Positions 5,327-12,168 of a stretch of DNA of 12,705 nt are shown in pieces. The position numbers and the translations under genes are program-made. Source of the DNA: Candidatus Moraniibacteriota bacterium. GTDB lineage: Bacteria; Patescibacteriota; Minisyncoccia; Moranbacterales; UBA2206. The notes beneath the pieces are model-generated. The model made no database searches and was not told where the DNA came from. It was given only the letters and a program-made list of their open reading frames with translations. The stretch lies in contig JAPLXF010000007.1 in NCBI GenBank assembly GCA_026396205.1, positions 1 to 12,705 of the forward strand. Direction: 5' to 3'. Positions within the stretch are counted from its first letter, which is position 1; each line of letters begins with the position of its first letter.

Positions 5327-5353
5327 TTGACAGCTTTTGAAATATTATATAAT
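5327..5353 (+). promoter_or_regulatory. iscR operon promoter
   Basis: Consensus TTGACA (5327-5332) and TATAAT (5348-5353) with a short 15-nt spacer; overlapping TATATA (5346-5351) is an alternative. The predicted start is near 5360, so the operator at 5363-5375 lies just downstream. Confidence 0.7.
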
Positions 5354-5362
5354 ATGAATGCA

Positions 5363-5375
5363 TACTAATTTAGTA
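5363..5375 (+). promoter_or_regulatory. Probable IscR operator
   Basis: TACTAA-T-TTAGTA is a 13-nt dyad containing ACTAATTTAGT, which fits the core ACTRWWWYAGT of the type 1 IscR site known from E. coli. It lies at the transcription start and touches the SD (AGGAG, 5375-5379), so bound IscR could block the operon: autorepression is inferred. Confidence 0.6.
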
Positions 5376-5387
5376 GGAGATTAAATT

Positions 5388-5771
5388 ATGCGATTTTCCA
5401 CCCGAGCTGAATACGGCCTGCGCGCCATGGCCAATTTGGCCCAAAACTATCCAAAATGCATCAGCGTCAAGGATATTTCCAAAGTTGAGGGAATATCAGT
5501 GAAATATTTGGAAAGATTAATCCAAGAACTCCGGAAAAATAATTTAGTCAAAAGTTCCAAAGGCAAAAATGGGGGATACACGCTGGCGCGAAATCCCAAG
5601 CTTTTGAAAGTAGGCAAGATTGTTGAAACTCTGGAAGGCACCATCGCGCCCATGAAATGCAACGAAGCCCATTGCAAAATCGGCGGCTGTTCTTCGCGAA
5701 TGGTCTGGAATAAACTGGAAATACAAATTAGAAAAACTTTATACGGAATAAAATTGTCGGAATTGATTTGA
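5388..5771 (+). CDS. iscR: Rrf2-family Fe-S-sensing repressor, IscR-like
   Basis: The 127-aa protein starts MRFSTRAEYGLRAMANLA, the classic Rrf2 N-terminus, with a winged helix (recognition region about 37-50, SVKYLERLIQELRK; wing KGKNGGY 58-64) and three cysteines, C91, C96 and C101 (C-x4-C-x4-C), in the place where IscR binds a [2Fe-2S] cluster. IscR senses cluster supply and represses the isc genes when clusters are plentiful. The C-x4-C spacing is tighter than in E. coli IscR, but iscS and iscU directly downstream and an IscR-type operator upstream support the assignment. AGGAG lies 8 nt before the ATG. The gene is somewhat shorter than typical IscR. CymR-like cysteine regulators are a less likely alternative because they lack these cysteines. 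Confidence 0.85.
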   Translation: MRFSTRAEYGLRAMANLAQNYPKCISVKDISKVEGISVKYLERLIQELRKNNLVKSSKGKNGGYTLARNPKLLKVGKIVETLEGTIAPMKCNEAHCKIGGCSSRMVWNKLEIQIRKTLYGIKLSELI

Positions 5772-5777
5772 ATGAAG

Positions 5778-5887
5778 AATTAAAAATTCCTAATTCCTAA
5801 TCAAACCCCAATTATTTAATGACCAATTTTTAAAATTTATTAATTTAGTCATTGGTTATTGATTAGAAATTATTAATTAGTAATTAG
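5778..5887. repeat. 110-bp AT-rich repeat, copy A (between iscR and iscS)
   Basis: Matches the reverse complement of 7156-7265 at 98 of 110 positions by hand alignment. Each copy is itself roughly palindromic (CTAATCA at 5797-5803, TGATTAG at 5860-5866). It fills the gap and runs nearly to the iscS ATG, leaving no SD. Confidence 0.85.
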
Positions 5888-5898
5888 AAATTCAATTT

Positions 5899-7155
5899 AT
5901 GTATAATAAAAAAACTAAACGAATATACTTCGACTACGCCGCTACTACCCCTGTTGACAAAACCGTCATAGATGCCATGCTGCCTTATTTTTCCCAAAAA
6001 TTCGGCAATGCCATGTCCATCCATTTTTTTGGCAAAGAGGCGGAAGAGGCTGTGGATAAGGCCCGGGAAACTTTGGCCGATTTTTTGCATTGCAAATCAG
6101 ATGAAATAATTTTTACCAGCGGCGCCACTGAATCCAATAATCTGGCGATTAAGGGCGTGGTTAAATCATATTGGGCTAATCCGCCAGCTGGCGGATGGAA
6201 ACCGCATATCATCACGACCGCTTTTGAACATCATTGCGTTTTGGAAACTTGCCAGTCTTTGGAAAAAGATGGCTTGGCAGAAGTCACCTACATTAAACCC
6301 GACCGCGAGGGAATTATAAATCCTCTGGATATTAAAAAAGCTATCCGCAAAAATACAATTTTAGTTTCTATTATGTATGTTAATAATGAAATCGGAACAT
6401 TGCAACCTATAGAAGAAATTGGCAAAATCCTAAAAAGCTACCCCGTAAAGTCTGATGACCACGGGGCAAGCAAGCTAAAAGCTAAAATATTATTCCATAC
6501 CGATGCCACGCAGGCCGTCAATTATTTTGACTGCGATGTGGAAAAATTAGACGTTGATTTACTTTCTTTGTCCGGCCACAAAATTTATGGGCCAAAAGGC
6601 GCGGGAGCTTTGTATATAAAGAAAGGAACGCCTATTAGAAGAATAACAGATGGCGGTGATCAGGAATTTTCTTTGCGGGCCGGAACTCAAAACGTTCCGG
6701 GAATTGTCGGACTTGGAAAAGCCATCGAACTTGTAGCGCAAAATGCGAAACGCGAAACGAAAAAAATAGAAAAATTAAGAAATTATTTAATTAAAAAAGT
6801 TTTGCAGGAAATTCCGAATTCAAAATTAAACGGATCATTAAAATTCCGAACGCCTGCCAACGCCAACTTCACTTTTAAAGATGTGGAAGGGGAGAGCCTG
6901 CTAATAGCTTTGGATATGGAAGGTATTGCCTGTTCTACCGGTTCGGCCTGCTCTACCGGCTCCTTGGAGCCTTCTCATGTGCTTTTGGCGCTGGGAATGA
7001 AGGCCGAAGAAGCGCATGGCTCGCTAAGAATAACATTGGGCAAAGACACGGCTAAGCAGGAAATAGACATTTTTATAACTAAATTAAAAAATATCATAAA
7101 ACATTTGAGAAAGATATCGGGAAAGGTGTTGGAAGAATATTATGGCTTAAAATAA
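5899..7155 (+). CDS. iscS: Cysteine desulfurase
   Basis: A PLP enzyme that removes sulfur from cysteine, forming alanine and an enzyme persulfide that feeds Fe-S assembly on IscU. The 418-aa protein has IYFDYAATTPVD at the N-terminus, SGATESNN (about 74-81), H111 in FEHH, HTDATQA, the PLP lysine K228 in SGHKIYGPKG, and the loop cysteine C351 in GSACSTGSLEPSH; a second Cys, C345, sits in a repeat-like CSTG just before it. It is slightly longer than E. coli IscS (404 aa) because of two insertions, residues 94-100 (NPPAGGW) and about 181-196, each coinciding with a palindrome in the DNA. It lies between iscR and iscU, and AT-rich inverted repeats flank it on both sides. No SD; translation probably starts on an unstructured AT-rich leader. 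Confidence 0.95.
   Translation: MYNKKTKRIYFDYAATTPVDKTVIDAMLPYFSQKFGNAMSIHFFGKEAEEAVDKARETLADFLHCKSDEIIFTSGATESNNLAIKGVVKSYWANPPAGGWKPHIITTAFEHHCVLETCQSLEKDGLAEVTYIKPDREGIINPLDIKKAIRKNTILVSIMYVNNEIGTLQPIEEIGKILKSYPVKSDDHGASKLKAKILFHTDATQAVNYFDCDVEKLDVDLLSLSGHKIYGPKGAGALYIKKGTPIRRITDGGDQEFSLRAGTQNVPGIVGLGKAIELVAQNAKRETKKIEKLRNYLIKKVLQEIPNSKLNGSLKFRTPANANFTFKDVEGESLLIALDMEGIACSTGSACSTGSLEPSHVLLALGMKAEEAHGSLRITLGKDTAKQEIDIFITKLKNIIKHLRKISGKVLEEYYGLK
6179..6196. repeat. 18-bp perfect palindrome inside iscS
   Basis: ATCCGCCAG followed by its exact reverse complement CTGGCGGAT, GC-rich against an AT-rich gene, read as NPPAGGW (residues 94-100) in a surface insertion absent from usual IscS. Confidence 0.8.
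6441..6466. repeat. Palindromic element 2 inside iscS
   Basis: CCCCGT (6441-6446) and ACGGGG (6461-6466) enclose an inner GTC/GAC pairing. It encodes part of an insertion (about residues 181-196) before HTDATQA. Its left end, TACCCCGT, is also the left end of the nuclease element at 2633-2640. Confidence 0.65.
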
Positions 7156-7265
7156 CTAATTACTAATTAAGAATTTCTAACTAATAACCAATGATTAAAT
7201 TAATAAATTTTAAAAATTAGTCATTATTTAATTGGGATTTGATTAGAAATTAGGAATTAAAAATT
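7156..7265. repeat. 110-bp AT-rich repeat, copy B (between iscS and iscU)
   Basis: Inverted relative to copy A, about 89% identical, beginning directly after the iscS stop and ending 13 nt before the iscU ATG. Short tracts of the same TTAGAAATT type recur at 7660-7692 before the M23 gene. Confidence 0.85.
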
Positions 7266-7278
7266 AGAAATTAATTTT

Positions 7279-7659
7279 ATGAAGTACTCCAAAAAAGTCA
7301 TTGAACACTTTACAAGACCCAGAAATCAGGGTAGACTATCTAGTCCTTCGGGAGTAGGCATTGCCGGCAATCCGATCTGTGGAGATTTAATGAAAATTTA
7401 TATTAAGGTTAAAAAAGACAGGATAGAGGACATCAAATTTGAAACTTTGGGTTGCGCCAGCGCCATTGCCACTTCTTCCATGATTACCCAGCTGGCCAAG
7501 GGTAAAACATTGAGCGAAGCGGAAAAGATTACCAGAAACGACGTGGCGGATGCACTGGAAGGCTTGCCAATGATTAAGATGCATTGTTCTAATCTAGCCG
7601 ACGAAGCTCTGCACAAAGCCATTGAAAACTATAAGAGTAAAAATAAAAAAGCTCAATAA
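7279..7659 (+). CDS. iscU: Fe-S cluster scaffold protein
   Basis: IscU is the scaffold on which sulfide from IscS and iron are assembled into a [2Fe-2S] cluster. The 126-aa protein has the family length and all key residues: C34 and D36 in NPICGD, C59 in TLGCASAIATSS, and H102-C103 in KMHCSNLA. The N-terminus YSKKVIEHFTRPRNQG is also typical. It follows iscS after repeat copy B and lacks an SD. No hscA, hscB, fdx or iscA is seen nearby, so this is a reduced isc set. Its length and motifs favour an IscU/NifU-N type scaffold over a multidomain NifU. Confidence 0.95.
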   Translation: MKYSKKVIEHFTRPRNQGRLSSPSGVGIAGNPICGDLMKIYIKVKKDRIEDIKFETLGCASAIATSSMITQLAKGKTLSEAEKITRNDVADALEGLPMIKMHCSNLADEALHKAIENYKSKNKKAQ

Positions 7660-7697
7660 TTAGAAATTGAAAATTAGAAATTAGAAATTTTAGCAAT

Positions 7698-8252
7698 ATG
7701 ACTTACCGACTCACGCCAAAAATAATTTATCCCATTGGAAATTTTAAAAAAATAATTTCCGGTTTTTGGGACAAAAATTCCTACGACGGGGAAGCATGGG
7801 GAACTCATTTAGGCGTGGACATTGCCGCCGAAGCCGGCACTAAAATTTTTTCCATTGGCAGGGGAGTCGTTGTTTATTCCAAACTCCATCCCGGAGAGTC
7901 AACTCCGGACGGAAAAATCGCCCAAAGGAACTGGGGCGGGCTGGTTATCATAGCCCACAAAGAACCGAAAACAAAAAAGATTTTTTATTCCGTTTACGGC
8001 CACCTTGGAAAACGCTATGTTAAGAAAGGAGATTTGGTGGAAATGGGAGAGTTTCTTGGTTCAGTTGGGGGAAGCCTCACAGAGTCTAATGGTCTTTGGG
8101 AAAGAGAGCATTTGCACTTTGCCATTTATGAAGGTCCGTTTCACGAAAAAAGTTTGCCCGGCTACCATAAGCGGGAAACTAACCTGACTAAGCTTGAGTA
8201 TTGGCGGGATCCGATTAAATTTATTGAAAGCTATAATAAAAAATTTAACTAG
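7698..8252 (+). CDS. M23 (LytM-type) metallopeptidase
   Basis: M23 enzymes are zinc endopeptidases that cut peptidoglycan cross-bridges. The 184-aa protein has HLGVD (H37, D41), YGHLG (H102) and HLHF (H138, H140), that is the three zinc ligands H37, D41, H140 and the catalytic-site histidines. The rest is a compact single domain. No signal peptide or membrane segment is visible, so export must use another route, or the protein acts after lysis or inside the cell; an upstream start with a signal is not apparent in the 38-nt gap. It follows iscU in the same direction and may be read from the isc promoter, without an evident functional link. No SD. Confidence 0.85.
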   Translation: MTYRLTPKIIYPIGNFKKIISGFWDKNSYDGEAWGTHLGVDIAAEAGTKIFSIGRGVVVYSKLHPGESTPDGKIAQRNWGGLVIIAHKEPKTKKIFYSVYGHLGKRYVKKGDLVEMGEFLGSVGGSLTESNGLWEREHLHFAIYEGPFHEKSLPGYHKRETNLTKLEYWRDPIKFIESYNKKFN

Positions 8253-8387
8253 GGGGAGAGTGGGATAGAGCTTGAAATAAAGTTATCCACAGTGTCGCAC
8301 ATTATATCTTTTACGACAGCATACAAAAGCTTCCAGGCTTTATCCAATAGATATTCAATAATAACCTATCAATCTATTCAATTATTC

Positions 8388-8408
8388 AACTGCGGCAGCA
8401 GTTTTTTT
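8388..8408 (+). terminator. Rho-independent terminator after the M23 gene
   Basis: AACTGC (8388-8393), loop GGCA, GCAGTT (8398-8403), then a T-run to 8408. It lies 136 nt beyond the M23 stop and probably ends the isc-M23 transcript. Confidence 0.7.
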
Positions 8409-8589
8409 GTTGGACGAAAATATTTTCCGGACAAACTTCTCTAATAACATAATACTTTTAATTAAATTTATCCGATACAAAAAATATTTCCGCAAAAATT
8501 AATTATGCCGACAAACTCCGTTCATTTAAAATTGAAAATTTAAAATTTAAAATTACCGTTCTCCCTCTCCCCTCTTTGAGGGTATAGAA

Positions 8590-8616
8590 AAAAGGCGAGC
8601 CAAAAACTCGCCTTTT
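8590..8616 (-). terminator. Bidirectional terminator after the C39-like peptidase gene
   Basis: AAAAGGCGAG (8590-8599) pairs perfectly with CTCGCCTTTT (8607-8616) around a 7-nt loop. T-runs lie on both strands; it is 16 nt past the minus-strand gene's stop and can also back up the plus-strand terminator. Confidence 0.9.
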
Positions 8617-8632
8617 AAAATAAGGTTTATTT

Positions 8633-9949
8633 TTAATTATAAACGATCATCTGGTCAACTTTGGTCGAGCTGTCGGCTCCTATTTTTCCCACTAAAGATT
8701 TGGAAGTTCCTAAATATAAATTAGCTCCAAAATACGGATCGTGGACCACATAATCCTTGCTGTCTTTATTATGGATCACGACATTATGGATCACGACATA
8801 GTGCCCGCCGCCCCGGCTACGTTTTATATAAACAATAACCGGATTACCTTTAGCAATTTCCGAATCAACGGTTTTCCAATTAATGTTTCCATGGCCGATG
8901 GATGAGGCCAGTTTGATATCAGGCGACCATGATCCCGGCCACTTGATGAGATCATAATAAAACATTTTTTGGCTGGCTAGCGACGATGGGCTGACACTAG
9001 CTCCTTGTTTTTTAAAAACCATGGCCAAAGAGGTTACCGCGCAACCATAATCCTTCATCAGCGATTTGGAGTTGCCAATCCTTTTATCCCCCCAGCGTGA
9101 ATCGGTCTGGGCGTAATACCAGCTGGTCGAAGCCCAATATTTGGAATCGGGCTTGGCGTAATTTTTAACGCTGGCTTTTACCTCATCCGAATTGCCGGCT
9201 GAACTGAAATCAAAAAGTTCCAGTTTTTGCTCTTCCACTCGCACCAGCAATTTTTGATATTTGGCTTCTTCTCCCTGCGTTTGCACAACCAAAGATTGTT
9301 TCTGGTTTTCATTATTATCCAAAGCTTCTTTTCGAATATCCAATTTTTCTTTAACATCTTCATGCTGTTTCTTTTTTTCAACCAATTCATTTCTTTCCCG
9401 CTCCAGAGCCGTCTTGGCCTCCAGTATTTCAGCTAAAATTTCTTTGAGCTTAACACCGGATTGGCCCAGATAATCCGATTGGCTAAGCACTTCCGAAAAA
9501 TCTTTTTCCGTCAGAACCAAATCTAAAAGTCCTTGCTGGTGTTCTTCATAATAGGAACGGACAATCCCGGTCAGAATTTCCCGCTGATATTTGACTATTT
9601 TCTCCTTGTTATTGATATCGCTTTCCAAAGATTCAATCTGGCCATTGAGAGATTCAACTGCTTTTTGCGCCGCTTGAAAATCGGTCTGGTTTCTTTTCTG
9701 CTCCAAATCAATAAGCAGCAGCTGGTTCTCCAGAGTATTCTGCTGTTTGTTTTTCAAATCAATCAAAGCCTGGTATTCTTGGGCTTTGGCTTCCAAATCT
9801 TTGCATTCTTTTTTAGCGTCACCATCCAATTCACTACATTTAAGGTCATCGGCTGCTTGTATTTTTAGCGGGATAAAAATCAACAAAATTAAAACCGCCA
9901 ATACTAAAATGGATGTATTAATTTTGCATCTGTTTTTCACTGCTGGCAT
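8633..9949 (-). CDS. Secreted coiled-coil protein with C39-like cysteine peptidase domain
   Basis: The 438-aa protein has a signal peptide or anchor (residues 13-32, hydrophobic, then IQA-ADD as a likely cleavage site), a long Glu/Lys/Gln-rich coiled coil (about 45-250) and a C-terminal papain-like domain of the C39_2 type: YYAQTDSRWGD, then C303 in DYGCAVTSLAM, H383 in GGGHYVV and D404 in HDPYFG as likely catalytic triad. The architecture resembles cell-wall hydrolases in which a coiled coil controls access to the peptidase domain (the CwlO/PcsB style), so peptidoglycan or surface-protein cleavage is inferred. A 15-bp tandem duplication gives VVIHNVVIHN (385-394) beside the catalytic His. 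It has its own promoter at 9968-9996 and no SD. Confidence 0.85.
   Translation of the reverse strand: MPAVKNRCKINTSILVLAVLILLIFIPLKIQAADDLKCSELDGDAKKECKDLEAKAQEYQALIDLKNKQQNTLENQLLLIDLEQKRNQTDFQAAQKAVESLNGQIESLESDINNKEKIVKYQREILTGIVRSYYEEHQQGLLDLVLTEKDFSEVLSQSDYLGQSGVKLKEILAEILEAKTALERERNELVEKKKQHEDVKEKLDIRKEALDNNENQKQSLVVQTQGEEAKYQKLLVRVEEQKLELFDFSSAGNSDEVKASVKNYAKPDSKYWASTSWYYAQTDSRWGDKRIGNSKSLMKDYGCAVTSLAMVFKKQGASVSPSSLASQKMFYYDLIKWPGSWSPDIKLASSIGHGNINWKTVDSEIAKGNPVIVYIKRSRGGGHYVVIHNVVIHNKDSKDYVVHDPYFGANLYLGTSKSLVGKIGADSSTKVDQMIVYN
8768..8797. repeat. 15-bp tandem duplication inside the C39-like gene
   Basis: ATTATGGATCACGAC occurs twice in a row (8768-8782, 8783-8797) with no mismatch, adding VVIHN between catalytic H383 and D404. 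Perfect identity suggests a recent slippage event. Confidence 0.9.
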
Positions 9950-9967
9950 ATTTGTTTCTGTCTTGAT

Positions 9968-9996
9968 ATTATACCGGAATTTTCGTGTTTTTTCAA
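9968..9996 (-). promoter_or_regulatory. Promoter of the C39-like peptidase gene
   Basis: Minus-strand TTGAAA (9991-9996), 17-nt spacer, TATAAT (9968-9973). The start would be near 9961, giving a leader of only about 12 nt without SD. Confidence 0.8.
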
Positions 9997-9998
9997 AA

Positions 9999-11552
9999 TT
10001 AAATTTTACTTATCGCCTTTTCCAGCCTATTCAGGCTTTCAATTTTGCCCAAAACCCAGGCGCATTCAAAAGGCGAGGGTGATTTTTTTTCGCCGGTGAG
10101 CGCCGCACGGAGTGGCCATAAAAGATCGCCGCGCTTATCCCCTGCCGCTTCCAAAAGATTTTTTTCCAAATTCTCTTTCGTCCAATCGGCTTCGGAAATA
10201 TCATTTAAAATATTCTGGGATTTTTCCAGATTTTCTTTGGTCGCTACATCGTCGGAATTTTTCCAGCGCAAAAGTCCTTTATTGTAATTAATATCCTTGA
10301 AGAAGAATTGGTTGCTCTCCCCTACTTCGGTAAATTTTGCCAAGCGATCCTGCTCTACGATTAAAATCTTTTTTATATAATCTGCGGATTTTTTATCTTC
10401 CGCCGCATTTTTATAAAAATCTTTATCTTGTAAAAATTCCAGCGAGCGATCATATAATTCATCAACAGACATTTTCTTGATATGCTGGGCACTCACCCAA
10501 TTTAATCGTTCAATATCAAAGACTCCTCCCGATCTGTTCATCTTGCTAATATCAAACTGTTCCACCATTTCGTCCAAAGTAAAAATTTCTTGTTCGGTTT
10601 TGGGATTCCAGCCTAGAAGCAAAATGTAATTTAAAATGGCTTCTTTGGGATAACCCAGTTGGCGGAATTCTTCCACACTCACGCTGTCGCGGCGTTTGGA
10701 AAGTTTTTTCTTGTCTTTGTTGAGCATATTGGGCATATGGATGAATTCCGGAATGTCTTTTTTCCAGCCGAGAGCTTGGTATAAAATAATGTGTTTCGGC
10801 GTGCTGGGCAGCCATTCGGATCCGCGGATGACATGGGAAATTTTCATCAGATAATCGTCCACTACCACCGCTAAATGATAGGTGGGAAATCCGTCGGACT
10901 TTAAAATAATTTGGTCGTCTAAGGTAGCGTTATCCACTTCAATTTCGCCATAGACTAAATCCTTGAATTTAGTCTGGCCTTCCGGAATTTTCAGGCGGAT
11001 GGTATAGGGACAATTATTTTTCAGATTTTTATTGACTTCTTCGGGAGTGGTATTGCGCAAACAATAGCGGTCATACATCGGCGCCTGTTTATTTTCCGCT
11101 TGCTCTGTCCTTAATTTTTCCAACCGTTCAGGTTCGCAGAAGCAATAATAAGCCTGGCCGTCTTTTACCAACTGCTCGGCATATTTTTTATACAACTCCA
11201 ATCTTTCCGACTGTATATACGGCCCATAATCCCCTATCTCCACAATTCCCGGATAAGTTTTTGACTCAGAGAGGCTCAACCTCTTTTGGTCGCTTTGGTC
11301 GAGAGAGGTTGAGCCTCTTTTTTCCAAATATGCGCCTTCGTTGTAATTTAATCCCGCCCACTCTAAGGCTTTAATAACAGCTTCCACCGCCCCGGTAACA
11401 TGCCTTTTTTGGTCGGTGTCTTCAATGCGCAAAATAAAATCCCCGCCAAATTTTTTGGCGATTAAATAATCAAACAGAGCCGTCTTTAATCCTCCAATAT
11501 GCAGATAACCGGTCGGCGACGGCGCAAATCTAACGCGGACTTTTTTATCCAT
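9999..11552 (-). CDS. gltX: Glutamyl-tRNA synthetase
   Basis: Class I aminoacyl-tRNA synthetase that attaches glutamate to tRNA-Glu (and possibly tRNA-Gln if GatCAB is used). The 517-aa protein shows RFAPSPTGYLHIGG with the HIGH-type motif at 18-21, RIEDTDQKR (42-50), a Cys-x-Cys at 137/139 with Y160 and C164 that match the GluRS zinc site, GSEWLPSTPKH, and the KMSKS-type motif KLSKR at 283-287. Length is slightly above the usual range of about 470-500, largely because residues 74-106 hold an insertion before YGPYIQSER that contains a perfect DNA hairpin. The start MDKKVRVRFAPSP fits the family. It has its own promoter; no SD. Confidence 0.97.
   Translation of the reverse strand: MDKKVRVRFAPSPTGYLHIGGLKTALFDYLIAKKFGGDFILRIEDTDQKRHVTGAVEAVIKALEWAGLNYNEGAYLEKRGSTSLDQSDQKRLSLSESKTYPGIVEIGDYGPYIQSERLELYKKYAEQLVKDGQAYYCFCEPERLEKLRTEQAENKQAPMYDRYCLRNTTPEEVNKNLKNNCPYTIRLKIPEGQTKFKDLVYGEIEVDNATLDDQIILKSDGFPTYHLAVVVDDYLMKISHVIRGSEWLPSTPKHIILYQALGWKKDIPEFIHMPNMLNKDKKKLSKRRDSVSVEEFRQLGYPKEAILNYILLLGWNPKTEQEIFTLDEMVEQFDISKMNRSGGVFDIERLNWVSAQHIKKMSVDELYDRSLEFLQDKDFYKNAAEDKKSADYIKKILIVEQDRLAKFTEVGESNQFFFKDINYNKGLLRWKNSDDVATKENLEKSQNILNDISEADWTKENLEKNLLEAAGDKRGDLLWPLRAALTGEKKSPSPFECAWVLGKIESLNRLEKAISKI
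11270..11318. repeat. Hairpin element inside gltX: 15-bp perfect inverted repeat
   Basis: AGAGGCTCAACCTCT (11270-11284) and its exact reverse complement (11304-11318) enclose a 19-nt loop made of two TTTGGTCG copies (11285-11292, 11294-11301). It is read in frame as residues 79-95 of GluRS. Confidence 0.9.
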
Positions 11553-11572
11553 AATATTTGCTATTCAAATTG

Positions 11573-11602
11573 ATTCTATTGTCTCATTTTATATAAACTC
11601 AA
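11573..11602 (-). promoter_or_regulatory. Promoter of gltX
   Basis: Minus-strand TTGAGT (11597-11602), 18-nt spacer, TAGAAT (11573-11578); the -35 ends just after the lipoprotein gene stop. Leader of about 14-18 nt, no SD. Confidence 0.6.
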
Positions 11603-11603
11603 T

Positions 11604-12164
11604 TTAGTCATTCATAAAAGGCTGGACAGCGTCCATAAATTGTTTTTTAGTGTTTTCATCCCCAGAGCTATCACCATTCATTAATCCACGAAAACCAACA
11701 GTAATATCTGCGGGACTTCTTGTGTCATTTCCATCATTCCATATATTTCCAGAATCAAGCTGACATTTTTTAGAATCATTAGTCATTGATAATACTACCG
11801 GATCACAATTAAAATGACCAAGATAGCTAGCATAGTGCTTTCCTTCCACTGCATCGTATAAGTCTATGAATAGATTGTTATTATCAGAACTGGTGGATAT
11901 AAGGATAAAACATTTATTTAACTTGGAATTATAATGATTTTTATAATCAAAACCATCGCTAGTTTTGTAGCCTTTACTTATAAAATATTTTGATGCCATA
12001 TCAGAACACTTCGCTTGTAAATCAAGATTATTAATTTGCTGTTGGTTATTTGATTGGGCTTGTAAATCTTGGTTTTGCTTTTCTAATTGGCTTATTTTAT
12101 CAAAATTACTACAACCTGCTAAAAATAAAATTGAAATCCCAGCTATGAATAATATTTTTTTCAT
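11604..12164 (-). CDS. Putative lipoprotein with short coiled coil
   Basis: The 186-aa protein has a lipoprotein signal peptide (KKILFIAGISILFLAGCS) with lipobox LAGC and lipidated Cys at 18, then a Gln/Asn-rich coiled coil (about 24-50, KISQLEKQNQDLQAQ) and a soluble C-terminal domain containing Cys at about 53, 84, 119 and 134 that may form disulfides outside the membrane. No family recognised. It starts 4 nt after the stop of the glycosyltransferase gene and has no SD, so the two are probably co-transcribed. Function unknown; attachment at the outer face of the cytoplasmic membrane is inferred from the lipobox. Confidence 0.8.
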   Translation of the reverse strand: MKKILFIAGISILFLAGCSNFDKISQLEKQNQDLQAQSNNQQQINNLDLQAKCSDMASKYFISKGYKTSDGFDYKNHYNSKLNKCFILISTSSDNNNLFIDLYDAVEGKHYASYLGHFNCDPVVLSMTNDSKKCQLDSGNIWNDGNDTRSPADITVGFRGLMNGDSSGDENTKKQFMDAVQPFMND

Positions 12165-12168
12165 ATTT

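Larger units (their letters stand above)
8253..8632. other. 380-bp gene-poor gap between convergent genes
   Basis: No convincing ORF or tRNA. It holds two terminators (8388-8408 and 8590-8616), one perfect DnaA-box-like TTATCCACA (8283-8291) with weaker TTATCCAAT and TTATCCGAT further on, AT-rich TTTAAAATT repeats (8523-8552) and a small CCCTC-TTT-GAGGG hairpin near 8569-8581. Convergent flanking genes make an origin unlikely. Confidence 0.6.

Noticed and set aside
8283..8291. Replication origin from a perfect DnaA box TTATCCACA
   Set aside because: Only one perfect box, the others are weak, no dnaA, dnaN or rpmH nearby, and the flanking genes converge here, which is unlike an origin.
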